A stretch of DNA of 64,000 nt from Anthopleura xanthogrammica (taxonomy: Eukaryota; Cnidaria; Anthozoa; Actiniaria; Actiniidae). How positions within the stretch are numbered: position 1 is the first letter of the stretch; every line of letters starts with the position of its first letter. Positions 9,421 through 28,457 of the stretch are shown in pieces. The DNA lies in NCBI GenBank assembly GCA_964019055.1, contig OZ025207.1, forward strand, positions 3,507,501 through 3,571,500, in the 5' to 3' direction. The position numbers and the translations under genes are program-made. The notes under the pieces are model-generated. The model was not told where the DNA came from. It saw only the letters and a list, made by a program, of their open reading frames with translations, and ran no database searches.

Positions 9421-10222
9421 CAGGATACCCCAAATTGCTTCAAAATGGCATTTTTTGAATTTTAACATTTTCTTAAAAGGAATGTTTTTTTCTTTCATAA
9501 TCCGAAAAAAAATTCTCAACAAATTATTTTTAAAAGAAGTTATAACGAAAAAACTATTTTTTGAGTCCAGTAAGTGTTGATGTGTATCTGTCAGCAGTGT
9601 ATTCAACTTTGGTTCCTGGTCTAAAGTATCCTGCTGCTTAATCCCCTAAGCAAACACACGGGCCACACGACTCCAAAATAAGTTTTGGCTGATTTCTTGG
9701 AGACGAAATTTCGCATGAGTGACTGTGCGTTTCGAGTTCCAGGTCAAAAGGATTTTCATGGATTTTTATGAGACTTGGGGAAAACCATCCCATATAATTG
9801 AACTTCAAAACTGTGTCTCCGATTTTTTGTTTTTATTTTCGTTTAAAAGTTATCGCTTGTTTGGTTGAATAGACTGCATATTTTTCATACCTTCATCTTT
9901 AGACTTGTATAGAAAAGCAACGGGACAACTTATCAAAAATCGGAGAGACAGTTTTGACAAGTGATATGTCGTGAACTCAGAAAAGTGATTAGCAAACAAT
10001 ATCAGTAAATTCCGGCTGACCTGGAACTCGGCGTTTGAAGGTATATGAAAATTAATATTACTCGAGTTTTTAGAAATGCCTTAAATCATTTTACAAAAGT
10101 GAGATAATATTCTGATGCTCCATTTATTCAGCTTTCAGAAAATATATACTTTATTGGGGTTTAAAGTGATATTTTTCGCGCTAGAGCGCTTTGAATACAA
10201 GGCGGTCGTTTGGGGTATCCTG
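9421..10222. mobile_element. TA-flanked 802-bp MITE, Tc1/mariner-like
   Basis: CAGGATACCCCAAA at 9421-9434 is matched by TTTGGGGTATCCTG at 10209-10222. TA dinucleotides lie immediately outside (9419-9420 and 10223-10224). A TA target duplication with a CAG start is the Tc1/mariner pattern. No transposase frame is present, and the short frames near 9374-9606 are not recognisable proteins. Confidence 0.75.
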
Positions 10223-10227
10223 TATCC

Positions 10228-10606
10228 TTAAGGTGTTTCATCTCTGTTCGCGAGCAGCCGTACCGAACATTTTTGAACGGCCGTTTGACCAGCTTACTCT
10301 GAATTGATTTTCATCAAATTCACCGACAATGTCGTACTTAGTCTGAAATTTATGAAACATGTGATAATTTTTAATTTGTTGCAAAAATTGCGGATTTATA
10401 AGAGAAACATTAAATGCAAAGAAACCTAATTTCCGAGCGATTACGATGGCACCTAGAAAAATCAAAAGTACTACGATAAACTATGAGATATAGCAAATAA
10501 CATATCTGAAAACCAAGAAAATGTATCTAGCCGATTTTGAGTAATTCGAGAAACAAATTTGAACTTGTGATTCTGTGCGTGTAAGAACAGAGATGAAACA
10601 CCTTAA
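10228..10606. mobile_element. TTAA-flanked 379-bp MITE, piggyBac-like
   Basis: TTAA at 10228-10231 and 10603-10606 encloses exact inverted termini GGTGTTTCATCTCTGTTC. A TTAA duplication is the signature of piggyBac transposition. Internal sequence is non-coding; the 75-codon minus-strand frame inside is fortuitous. It begins only three bases beyond the TA of the preceding MITE. Confidence 0.8.
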
Positions 10607-11630
10607 GTCACCCAACGCTTTTTTTCAATTCTTCAAGCTCTTCAATACTCAAAGCAACTCCATGTTTTGTAGGCACTTTTACTCTATCAGGAACATCAAC
10701 GTAATTTCGGACAATATATCAATGTACTTTCGGATACGAATTCTAATCTGTCATTGAAATTCTTTGACCGTAGCGTGATAGCCTCGAGTTCCTAACTTGA
10801 ATAAAGTAGCCATGGCTTTTCCAAGAAAAATTATTCTAATTCTTGCTAGCTAAGTTTTCGAAAGATGTATTTTTTGGCGACTTAAATAGTGTTCAGTGAA
10901 AGCCTTGCTCAAACTTACCCAACAATAGTACACTCATGAATAATTAGCGAATATATTACGTCATAGGGTCGCCATGGCAACGCATTAAAAACCTGCCCAT
11001 CCCTTGCCCATCAAAAACCGGGGTCGTGCCATGCACACACTATACTACTCACAGAAGTGCAACGAACTTGTTGGATAGGGAAGTTGCCCCGTAGTGACAG
11101 CTAACTAGCCTGGTGGTGTCATCCCTTGACCAACACTGGTTATTCCGCATGCCACCGAAGTAGCTGTGCCATTGACACGAGAGAATAGACCAATTCACGT
11201 ACGGCTTTTGGCGGCCATTTTGAATTAGGGCAAGCCCGGCAAAATATATAGAAATCTGGATCACTTTGACTTCCCGTATCTCCGCTCAATTTTGTCGGAT
11301 TTTCAAAATTTAAACTTTTTTCAAAAGGTATTTTCATAGGACGCTCTGCTGCAGACGCACTATTATTTGCAGTTTAACGTCATTCAAAGAGAACGAAACA
11401 TCAAGCAGCAGACATGTTGGTCGAAAAAAAAACACAACTAATTCTTGCGGTGCAACCACATGACTCAAAATCCCTTGAGATATAGTTTACAATGAACCAG
11501 CCGCTATCTTAGTTGATCTAACAAGAGAAGCTAATGAGGATGTACCCCAAGAAGAGGAAATATTCTGTTAAAGTCAAAAAACATGGCGGCTCTGTAAATA
11601 TTCAATTCTCTTATTAGTAATAAGTATATT
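10607..11630. other. Non-coding stretch, no gene recognised
   Basis: No protein similarity is visible. Two overlapping short minus-strand frames at 11049-11337 have no recognisable motif. CGCCATGGCAACGCATT near 10970 resembles half of an RFX X-box. Confidence 0.4.
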
Positions 11631-11636
11631 ATATTA

Positions 11637-11890
11637 TTGTTCCTCAGTTTGGTCAAATACATCTACTAGTAATATTAAGAAACTTCAGGTAGTACAGAAA
11701 TTTGCTTGTAGAATTATCACAAATACTAAGAAATTTGATCAAGAAAAACTGAGAAATGACATGCTAGAAAGATATCTTACTTAATTTATATCTCTAAGAA
11801 TTTCAAGCTTTTAAATTTAGATAAGTGATATATAATGGATTTTAGATTTTAATTCTCTGTCTTATATGTATGTAATTCCAAAGCTCTTGA
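11637..11890 (+). mobile_element. Internally deleted LINE copy (same family as 2760-5690)
   Basis: Encodes SVWSNTSTSNIKKLQVVQKF and CRIITNTKKFD, nearly identical to the minus-strand copy at 5343-5690. It then jumps directly to KLRNDMLERY and a stop, the protein end seen at 2760-3255, losing about 80 codons in between. The 3' tail (TAGATAAGTGATATATAATGG) matches the tail at 2760-2900. It confirms that those two pieces are one LINE. Confidence 0.8.
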
Positions 11891-12689
11891 GAACTTGAGA
11901 ATAAGACTGTTTACTTCGATTACATTTGTCTTTGTTAGAACACTAAATGCAAACTAAGAAATGATGTTCAAGGGGAATTATCATGATATGTGATTTTTTT
12001 ATTTTTTTTATTTAAACATATGTTTTCTCTGTGCTCTCTTCAAGAGCCGATCAACTGCTCATCGAGGAAGATCACACTAAATAATTATTTACAATATTTA
12101 TGGAGTACTAACAAACTTAACAAGAAATTAAACAAACACGAAAATTATTATAGGAACAAAACAGAACGAGTACAAATTCAAAAGAAAATGATAAACAAAT
12201 TAGCTACACAACACAAGAAGGATTAACTTAGACATACGCTATAATACACAAACAAGTCTGATTTACCCTGTATTTACGAATCTTTCAGTATCCAATATTT
12301 CTTTTTAGCAAATAAAATTAGTTTCTGATTTTCTGCTTTTGTTAGAAAGGATGAGCCATAAATTTAAATTTATCAGTATAAGAAAGAGAAAGCCAAGTAG
12401 ACTGAAATAGCTGTGATATTTGATTTGAAATGGAGGAAAAACCACTAGGTCTAAGACAGGTTTATTTTGGGCTAATGAAAATAGCTCAAGGCCATTGCAG
12501 ATGCCTTCGAGAAACACACAACTCAAACTACAAATCATTTAACAGACAATTTAATCAAGGGCACGTCAGTGAAAATTAAAAATGTTGTGCGTTTTGACAG
12601 ACTTCAAAATACAACCCTTATATTAGAGCTCAAAAGGTTTTTTTTTATTTCATTGATTTTTCGCGGAATTAGAAATGGCCCTATATTGA

Positions 12690-13080
12690 TCACTGATGAA
12701 GGCTACTGCAATCGTCTCTCACCTCTGGGGTCTCGGGTTCGACTCCTGGACTTGACACCACATGTGAGAAGAGTTCTGTAGGTCTCTCCCTTGATTCAAG
12801 GATTTTTTCTTCTCGGTTCTCCGGTTTTCCTCCCTCCGCAAAACCTAACACGCTAAATTCCAATTCAATCTTTGAGTTAGCTGTACCCTGACTTTGACAC
12901 GAGCTCAGAGGTTGTTTCAGGGTTTGTTCTGTGAATTAGCCGTGCCCTGACTTAGATCAGCCCAGAGGCTGTTTCAAGGTTCAATCTGTGAATTAGCCAT
13001 GCCCTGACTTAGATCAACCAAGAGGTTGTTTCAGGCTTATCTGAATAAAATCTTAAGGGCCTTATACAACCTTAAGCTCG
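12690..13080 (+). mobile_element. SINE with 57-bp VNTR tail, 3 units
   Basis: The head contains a box B-like CGGGTTCGACTCCTGG at about 12734. The central domain follows (CACATGTGAGAAGAGTTCTG, TCTCTCCCTTGATTCAAGG, GGTTCTCCGGTTTTCCTCCC, then CACGCTAAATTCCAATTC). After it come three copies of a 57-bp unit (GAGTTAGC..GCCCTGACTTAGATCAGC..AGAGGTTGTTTCAGGGTT). Same composite at 17060, 40905 (inverted) and 44940. Confidence 0.85.
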
Positions 13081-14815
13081 GGCTTCCTGTGTTTTGACTG
13101 TAGGGCAAATGGGCCGACTAATAACTAGTCACGAAGAAAGATCTTTATTGATATGTTTTAAAATCAGGAATGGCCTAAGGTAATGAAGAATATACTTTCC
13201 CTTCTATATCTAGACAATTTATCTAGACAAATTCATAGTTTGAGCTTGCTAGCGCTAGAGTAAAATGTATTGAAAAAAGACAACATGATTGGGCTCCCTG
13301 TGTTATTTTGATTATTCCAAAATGGCGCCAACAATTTGAACAAGGTAAAAACTAATGATGGTCGTAATGGTGTATAATATGTGCCTAAACCTAGATAAGA
13401 ATCGTTTTTTTAGGTTTCTTAATATTTTGACTTGCTTTCATCACTAAAAATCAATCTGTTCAAGACGAGAGAAAGCCAACGGCGTGTCTGTAGGAAACAA
13501 CGTTTCACTTCTACCTAATTTCTCTTTTTTTGTTGAGATAATCGTATCTAATACGGATCGTTTCTTAATGATAAGTCCTTATTAGATTGGTGTTACCTTT
13601 GTTTAATAGTGTGGATGTGTCAGTAGAACATTGTGGCGACATTTTAATGATCTTTTTTATATTGCCGAAGAGCACGAAACGACAACTATGGCTCCAAGTT
13701 GTCGTCGACTTTGATGAACTTAAAGACAAGTTTCTCTGTCATTTTCTTTTGTTTTTCTTGAATTCTGTCTCTCTTAGTTCAAAGAAAACTTGCCTACATT
13801 GTTTTTTTAATCCTATACAACACGTTTTGAGTATTTTTCTTGGTATTTTCATTGATATTTGTGCTTTAGTCGTCTGGACGTGAACATCAACACGGTAACC
13901 CTTGCTGTGTTTCTTCTTCATCAAGCAAAACGCACTTACAGCTGAACAAATAATCCAGTTAATTGGTTATCATTAACAGGTTATTTCCTGTCTCATTCCT
14001 GGTTTTGTTTCGCTAATTAAGGCCTTTTTCCTCTAATGAACGAACTAGAAAAGCTTAAAAACTTGCCCACCAGAAAATTCTCACGCTAGATTCACCAGAA
14101 ATTCATTCTTGAATTTCCAACTATCACAAATCGATACTAGTATTTTCAAGTATCTTGAAAGTGAGAGCTTTTCTTGTAGCTTCAAGATTATGATTATTTC
14201 AGTGTGATATGCTCGTTATTTGGATAAACCAACTTAAATTCATTGTGTTCTAATATTCAGGGTTCAAACTTCTTCATTCAGTAATTGATGTCAAACTCCT
14301 TGCATCAAAATGGCAGTCTTGGGCATCTTCTAGCAAGACCTTCAAGCTTCCAACACGATCGTTGCATTTAAAGGTAAGCTAAATCCTTTATAATAAGAAT
14401 CATTAACAGATATGGTTTTAGTAGTCCTTCCATTCTCACGCCCTAAAATAATAAAATTTGAAGTAAATCCTCAAAAATTTCAAATCGCAAAAATTATAGT
14501 TAATCATAAAAAATATATCAACATTGTAATTCAATATTATTTTTATTTTCTGTGTTTTTAAAGACAAGGAATATATAATAGGAACAACAACAAAAAATAA
14601 CAAATAACATTAATTTAGAATGACATTTGTGTGCAGCGGGTTGAAAAACTCAAATTGGATGAAAATAGATTTTTGATAAAATATAGAAAAAAAGGAAAAT
14701 TATAGACAAAATATATGAGAAAATTTTTTCAAGATATTTAGAAAGGTTTTTTGGATTTTTTTACTATTTTTAGATAAAGCGTTTACTTATGAAGGACTGA
14801 AGATAATATCGTGAA
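13080..14815. other. Non-coding stretch, no gene recognised
   Basis: AT-rich, with no frame resembling a known protein. The 98-codon frame at 13587-13883 lacks any recognisable domain and contains long Phe/Leu runs typical of chance frames in T-rich DNA. Confidence 0.4.
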
Positions 14816-15003
14816 ACTGTTAAATTGTTCTCCTTTCTTTCTTTTCTTTTCTTTCTTTTCTTTTCTTTCTTTGTCTCTTTCCTTCTTTCTTTCAAGTTTC
14901 TTTTTCTCTCTCTGTTGAGATGATGAATGTTTCTTTAAATTCTGCTATGTTTTTTTCTGCGCTTTTTATTAGAAATGATATTAAGCTATATTAAGCTTCC
15001 TTT

Positions 15004-15005
<2 letters not shown>

Positions 15006-15091
<86 letters not shown>
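15006..15091. repeat. (TC)n microsatellite
   Basis: 43 uninterrupted TC dinucleotides following AGCTTCCTTTAG. Confidence 0.97.
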
Positions 15092-15094
<3 letters not shown>

Positions 15095-15209
15095 AACTTT
15101 CGTCTGCTGAACTCTAATAGTAATTAGTAATAAATGATTTTATTTTTGTTAATATGTAAACTTGATTTTCATGGAAAATTTTATTATAGTTTTCGAGTAT
15201 AAATAAAGT

Positions 15210-15309
15210 ATTCATTCATTCATTCATTCATTCATTCATTCATTCATTCATTCATTCATTCATTCATTCATTCATTCATTCATTCATTCATTCATTCATT
15301 CATTCATTC
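15210..15309. repeat. (ATTC)n microsatellite
   Basis: About 25 copies immediately after GAGTATAAATAAAGT, which looks like the 3' terminus of a retroposon. It may have been seeded by a LINE tail. Confidence 0.95.
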
Positions 15310-15369
15310 TTCCTCTCTTTGTCTATTTCTTCTATTCTTTCTTTCCAGTTTCTTTCTTCCTTTCCTTTT

Positions 15370-15372
15370 TTT

Positions 15373-15460
<88 letters not shown>

Positions 15461-15545
15461 ACTTTCTCTCTTTCTTTCTTACTTTCTTTCTTTCTTTCTT
15501 ACTCTCTTTCTGTCTTACTCTGTTTCTTTCTTACTCTCTTTCTTT
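15370..15545. repeat. (TTTC)n microsatellite with TTAC variants
   Basis: Over 25 nearly perfect units, then interrupted units (TTACTTTC, CTCTTTCTG). The open frame across it is a repeat artefact. Confidence 0.95.
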
Positions 15546-16484
15546 GTCCCTCTCTTTCTTTCGTTGCAATTGCAACTCCCACAAAACAGCATAACCAAAT
15601 ATCTTGACAAACACACACACCGGCAGATATAGAGCTGTCAGTAGGTATATATTTAAGCTTTAAGCACGTTTCTGGTTTCATGGAAGCGATTAATAATACC
15701 CGTCAAACTTGTACCGATGTACAACACTGAAATCAGCTGTCACACGACAGATATCGGAACCAATATTCTTAAAACCAAAAAGCATTAGGCAAGGCAATAA
15801 AAGATATAGCACGGCTAGTTGTCAGTGGTATCTTCAGTTTTCACATTCAACTTGCACATTGTATAGACCCGTTAATTTTAAGAGCAATTATTCCGTCAAC
15901 GCTTATGATTTTTTCCAAGATTCAAGGATCCAAAATTCAGTTTAATGTTGGTAGTCTTTTGTCACATGTCTCAGTTCTTGACTCTGACAGTTTTTTAAAA
16001 TAGTTTATATATGCCTTTATACCTCCTCTAAGCCGAGATTATTTATATTGCTGAGCTTAGCGAGTGCGTTTCAATATCCAGTTAGAGGAGAAATAGGTCA
16101 ACGTATTTCGTCTCCACTACTCACGAGGAACCATGAACCATCTGTTGGGCCTCCTGTGGTACAATTTACTGCGCGGTTCGTGAATTCCGATAGATCGACG
16201 AAAATATACGAACTTGTTCCGAACTTTAGACCTCACCATACATTTTTGATTGAATTTTTGCATGCGTTTATTCCGTTTTCCAAGAATCCAACGATTTTAC
16301 GCTATAATTTTGTAGAACCGTATTAATAAGGAAGTGCAATATGAAACGCTTGGCACTGGGGTACTGATAACTGAGTTTTAGACATTTTATAAAGACCATT
16401 TATTACACGAGTGAGAGTCTTTACAATAGCACGAAGACTTTTTAAATTAATTTCCATATGATAACGAGCATGCGCAGAAGTTGT

Positions 16485-16680
16485 GCTATCGATCGCCTCG
16501 AGTCATCACCAATGTGACCCGGGTTCGAGTCCCGTCGGGCTCGGTGTCGTATGTGAGTAGAGTTGCTTGTTGGTTTTCTCCTGTGCTTCGAGGGGTTTTC
16601 TCCAGGTTTTTTTGCTTTTTCTACCTCCTCAAAAATCAACTTCTAAATTCCAATTGGAATGCAGTGGAAGAAGAGCGCAA
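16485..16680 (+). mobile_element. SINE, tRNA-derived, subfamily with TGTGCTTCGAGG
   Basis: Box B (GGGTTCGAGTCCCGTCGGG) at about 16520 is followed by GTGAGTAGAGTTGCTTGTTG, CTCCTGTGCTTCGAGGGG, TTTTCTCCAGG and CTCCTCAAAAATCAACTTC, then TAAATTCCAATTGGAATG. This subfamily has no tandem tail; other members are at 31965, 33240 (inverted) and 61525. Confidence 0.85.
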
Positions 16681-17059
16681 CTCTGTGGAATCCACTGTTA
16701 ATTCCCCATTTATTTATCCCATTCCCATCGCCCTTCAAAACACGAAGAAAACTTCAAAATCATAGTTAAAAATCCTCAGCGACTGCCGTAACAAATGTAA
16801 GTAATTTCACGCCCCAAAGACTCGATTTTCTTTGATCAAACAAAAAAACAAGAGGAGGAAAAAAACCCAGTTGTTTGAAATTCTGTTTTGCTACCCGCCC
16901 CTGTCCTCCTCTTATGAACCAGTCCAATATGGCGACCAAATGGAATTACACGAGATATACTACTCACGGTATTATCACATCGCCCCAAGACAGTATTAAT
17001 CTTATTTTTAGATTTTATACGTTTTGAAAGTAAATTCTTAGATAACAGAATTGGTTATT

Positions 17060-17580
17060 AGATGTGGCGCACTGAGATCTCATGTGAGAAGAGTTTGTTA
17101 GGTCTCTCCCTTGATTTGAGGGTTTTTTCCGGGTTCTCCGGTTTTGCTCTCTCCGCAAAACCTGACACGCTAAATTCCAATTCGAACTGTGAGTTAGCCA
17201 TGCCCTGACTTAGATCAGCCCAGAGGTTGTTTCAGGGTTCAATCTGTAAGTTAGCCGTGCCCTGACTTAGATCAGCCCAGAGGTTGTTTCAGGATTCAAT
17301 CTGTGAGTTAGTCGTGCCCTGACTTAGATCAGCCCAGAGGTTGTTTCAGGGTTCGATCTGTGAGTAAGACGTGCCTTGACTTAGATCAGCCCAGAGGTTG
17401 TTTCAGGGTTCAATCTGTAAGTTAGCCGTGCCCTGACTTAGATCAGCCCAGAGGTTGTTTCAGGGTTCATGCAATCTGTGAGTTAGCCACGCCCTGACTC
17501 AGATCAGTCCAGAGGTTGTTTCAGGGTTCAATCTGTAAGTTAGCCATGCCCTAACTTAGAACAGCGTTTCAATGTATCGA
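17060..17580 (+). mobile_element. SINE with 57-bp VNTR tail, about 7 units
   Basis: Central domain at 17075-17180 (CTCATGTGAGAAGAGTTTG, CTCTCCCTTGATTTGAGGG, GGTTCTCCGG, CTCTCCGCAAAACC). It runs directly into 57-bp units starting at 17191, 17248, 17305, 17362 and 17419. The next two units are shifted by 4 bp through an inserted ATGC. Units differ by a few substitutions, so the array is not very young. Confidence 0.9.
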
Positions 17581-17584
17581 TAAA

Positions 17585-24514
<6,930 letters not shown>

Positions 24515-24941
24515 TCACATTTCTTTGTCGAGTGTGCACCAAAGATTACCCAAGTGCCTGGAATGAACAAAGTAAACACGCTAAGCTTCTCCAGGTCACG
24601 TTTCTACCTATAAATACCTCAAACGCTGTGTTTCTGCTCGATTTGTGTTCACAGATTTCCATCGCTCAATCGTGTTCGGCTTTCTGCTGAAAGTAACGAT
24701 CAAAGACCTACGAAATAAGCGCTTTTGGACCTTTTGTCGTCCCATAACAATCTTGCCTGATCTGCAGCATTCGATCGTAAAACATGCGATCTTTAAAAAA
24801 TATTTAGATTTTTACATTCGTTTTTCAGCACGTTGTCTCGAAGCCTCAGATATATAGATAGTGTAAAATGACCACTTATCAGAGCACTTGGGAGAGTCAC
24901 GCAACCACGTGACATTAATCACGTGAAATTAGTCTATTCTT

Positions 24942-25176
24942 ATACCCCGTTCACACTATAGCTTAAACATGTTTTAAAGTAGTTTAACTAAACATGTTTA
25001 GAAAATTATTTACAAACATTGTTCACTCTTTGATGAAATAATACATATAAACTATCCTTCATATTGTACTGAACAGATTAGAGATAAAACAATTACATTG
25101 AAGCTTTCTAGTCTCTAAACATTTTGTTTAATAAAAACTCAGTTTAACTAAACAGCTTTTGGTGTGAATGGGGTAT
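24942..25176. mobile_element. MITE with ATACCCCGTTCACAC termini
   Basis: Left end ATACCCCGTTCACACTATAG and right end TGGTGTGAATGGGGTAT are inverted repeats with one mismatch. Inner TAGTTTAACTAAACATGTTT and CAGTTTAACTAAACAG extend the mirror symmetry. Total 235 bp, no coding capacity. A related terminus (CTCACACTAG..GAGTGTGAACGG) occurs near 56410-56475. Confidence 0.8.
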
Positions 25177-25672
25177 TAGACTGTGATTGTAACTGGTAAT
25201 TTGAGAATCATTTCGAATCCGTGTTCAAATTTTGAAATTTTTTGAGATACTTTCACCTTGCAATAACCGAAAAATTCTAAATGGGGAATACTTCTCATGG
25301 AAAGGGGGAATGTTTTCGCGTGATTTTAACTTTCCCGTGGGGGAGGGGGTCAGTGAGAACTTTGTCACCCATTTTGATAATTCATTATTCATATTCGAGA
25401 AGAAAACTCCAAAATCCAGCCATCGTTCGACATATTGACTCCCTGTATTTCTGTATTTCATCAGCTTAGTAAACTTCATACACCTGAATGCCAAGGATAT
25501 TGCATTGAATTCGTATTGTCCTGCGTTGATCTTTCTATCAACTTTACTTCAATAGTTCTGCCTTATATTGATTCACAGGAGCCAATAGTGTGATTCTATA
25601 GCACTTACTGTCTGCCTAATACACAGGCTGATTGTCAGATTCCCAGCTTGCTTTTAAAAATAGTGTGTTCTC

Positions 25673-25732
25673 ATAAACTGTGATAAGAAAAAACTGATCA
25701 AGATATCTACCGTTATCTTTCACAGTTTATGA
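25673..25732. repeat. Short hairpin
   Basis: CATAAACTGTGATAA and TTATCTTTCACAGTTTATG form an imperfect stem around ~25 bases. Possibly a small MITE remnant. Confidence 0.5.
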
Positions 25733-26059
25733 TATACTTTAGTTGGAGAAATTACAGACAGACGATTTAAAAAAAATTGTACGAGCAGTGAAATATATGA
25801 AGAAAGTCACAATAATAAGTTTTTTTTTAAATTATGAAATATAATTTTTCACTTGCAAACTCTTAAAGTCATATGAATATTATTAATTATAATGCTTTAT
25901 TCGCAAAATATTTTGGAGTTGAATATTATTTCTGTTTTTCTATTTCTGTATTCCAGCTTTTGTTTTCAGCTCCTTCTTTCTTTCCTTCGTTCCTTCATTC
26001 CTTCCTTCATTTTCTCATTCATTCATTCGTTCGTTCATTCATTCTCTCATTCATTTCGT

Positions 26060-26302
26060 TCGCTCATCCATCCATCCATTAATCCATCCATCCATCCTTC
26101 CATCCATCCATCCATCCATCCATCCATCCATCCATTCATCCATTCATCCATTCATCCATCCATCCATCCATCCATTCATCCATTCATCCATTCATCCATT
26201 CATCCATTCATCCATTCATCCATCCATCCATCCATCCATCCATCCATCCATCCATCCATCCATCCATCCATCCATCCATCCATCCATCCATTCATTCATC
26301 TA
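26060..26302. repeat. (CATC)n/(CATT)n microsatellite
   Basis: About 60 tetranucleotides, CATC with interspersed CATT, preceded by degenerate TTCATTCC and TTCGTTC units from 25975. Open frames (HPSIHPSI repeats) are artefacts. Confidence 0.95.
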
Positions 26303-26304
26303 TT

Positions 26305-27600
26305 CCCCATTCTAAGTTATCAGTGCACAATTAAAAATTGATCTATCAGACGACTGACAGAATTTCTTTCGTTTCTTATCAAAACTATTAACGTATATCT
26401 TAGAAATCTCTAAGTACAGTATTCTTCTTTCGCTAGTTTACCTATACAAAACCACTAATACCCTATCAACGATAAGTGTGTAGAAAATCATTCAAAATCA
26501 ATTGAAAAAGATGGTAAAAAGCTCCTTGATGTGAACTGTCATACCTCATGTCTTTGAATATCTCATTATCAAACGTTAAGTGCAAGATGAAAATAATTTC
26601 TACACTAGAATAGTTAGGTTTAAGTGTATTGCAAACTAATGGAAACTACAAAGACCCCGCAAGATTATAAACTTCTTTTTGGCTCGGTACACTGGATTCA
26701 AGGTCTGGAACTGTCAAAGCCCTGTCATAAAATACTAATATTCGACCTTATATCTAGATTTTTAATCCAAAGTTTATCGTTTATCTGGAAATTAATTGAA
26801 AAAAAATGATTAATAATCAGTCGACTGCCAGTAAGGGAGATGGTATTGAAGTATATATTGTATGAATCTTGACTACAGCTGAAATCAATGGTCTTGCTCT
26901 CGAGTGAGTTCACGTTCGCTCGATTTCACCATTTCATTGCTAAGAAAATTTCAAAAAATTTCAAAATTTAAAATTAAAAAAAACAAAAATGTTTTTAAAA
27001 CAATCATAATTAATAATTTTGTCCTTTTTTAGGTTTTTCCAATCTTCTATTGCTGTTAACGTTCATTGAATTTACTCTACTCCTCGCTCGTGGTAAGTAA
27101 CTTTTATTCAATTTATAATGAACCGAAAATAATGTTTTTAAAGTTGGATAATTTTTATCAAATTCTAATATATTGAAAAAGAGGTCTTCGACTGCCAGTC
27201 ATTCGATTCTTGTACAAAATATTCGACTAACTCAGAATAGATTTCTCATTCTCGTAATGTGTTAGTACTTCAGAAATTTAATGTATTTGTATTGTAGTTA
27301 AAGTCTTCGCTTTTTCCATTTTTACCGTCTTATATTTCCTATTTGTTTCTTTTGTGATAAATAGTGAAGCATTGTGAGATTTTCTCAGGACGTTTTGTCG
27401 ATATCCTGCCGAAACTGCAACCGAACATTTAACAATAACATCATAGTGTTCTCTAAGCCGATGTTTATTTCTAAGTTAAGCAATACTTTCTTTCAATATT
27501 GAATTGTTGTGTCTGAGTGTAAAGTTAGTTAAAAGGTCTAGTATTCTTCGTGATTTGTTGTATTTTTCTGTTTTATTCTTCCCACTTTTCGCCCTTCCTT
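26305..27600. other. Non-coding stretch
   Basis: AT-rich, no recognisable genes or clear repeats. Short frames at 26624-26913 lack any known motif. Confidence 0.35.
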
Positions 27601-27614
27601 CGTTCCTTTCCTTT

Positions 27615-27760
<146 letters not shown>

Positions 27761-28457
27761 TTCTTAATTAATAAATAAATAAATTCCTAACTACTTCCTT
27801 CTCCTAATTTCCAACCATACTCCAATTATTCTTTATCTAACAGCTTAACGACAATCAAAGCGGGTCATGAACAAAGTCACTCAGAATACATCACGCATAT
27901 CACGCATAGCCCTCACTTCTCACGCACGTAAAGCTAATAAACAGACCATCATTTCCTCACTCCATTACATGAGCTATCACCTTCAAACATTTCCGTCATA
28001 TTAATAGCGTTCATTCCTCCAATCGACACTCCTCGTCTCATTCTCCTGTTTGCTTATCATATCTGTTGACATACACCTAAAATCTATAGGACAATAATTG
28101 AATCAAGCACAAGGAGCTATTTTTAAGTTTTTTTTCTTCATGCGATCTAACTAGGAGCAAAAATAAGTCACGAAATAAGCATATTTCAATTTTAGGGTCA
28201 TTAAATGAATTTCCTCCCGTCAGTACGTTCACTCGAGGAAGCGCCCATAGAAGTTGTGTGTGAGATCTATTTGTCCTCTAAATTTACCTGCTTTGACATC
28301 ACGCGAAAGGGGTCTATAGCTAAACGTAGCTTAGCTTAGCTGTAAAAATTATATCCTATGGAATCCCTTGTTAGTAAAATTTCATAAGTGTGATTTGATT
28401 TCTCCTCGCGAACACTCAATAATTTGTATCAAAATGAATAGACCTTTTCAGCTTGGC

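Larger units (their letters stand above)
14815..15560. repeat. Microsatellite-bearing dispersed repeat, copy 1
   Basis: Holds in order: (TTTC)-rich DNA, a unique core (GTTGAGATGATGAATGTTTC ... GAAATGATATTAAGC), (TC)43 at 15006-15091, AATAAAG followed by (ATTC)n at 15210-15309, a second core (TTCTATTCTTTCTTTCCAG) and (TTTC)n to about 15560. The unique cores recur in the same order at 33665-34135, so the whole is a duplicated or dispersed unit that carries its microsatellites with it. Confidence 0.8.

Noticed and set aside
10238..10465. 75-codon minus-strand frame as a gene
   Set aside because: It lies wholly inside a TTAA-flanked MITE and has no known motif.
25873..26341. Frames made of HPSI repeats
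   Set aside because: CATC microsatellite artefact. The same applies to frames at 1845-2057, 15319-15594, 27504-27771, 32120-32341 and 35953-36531.
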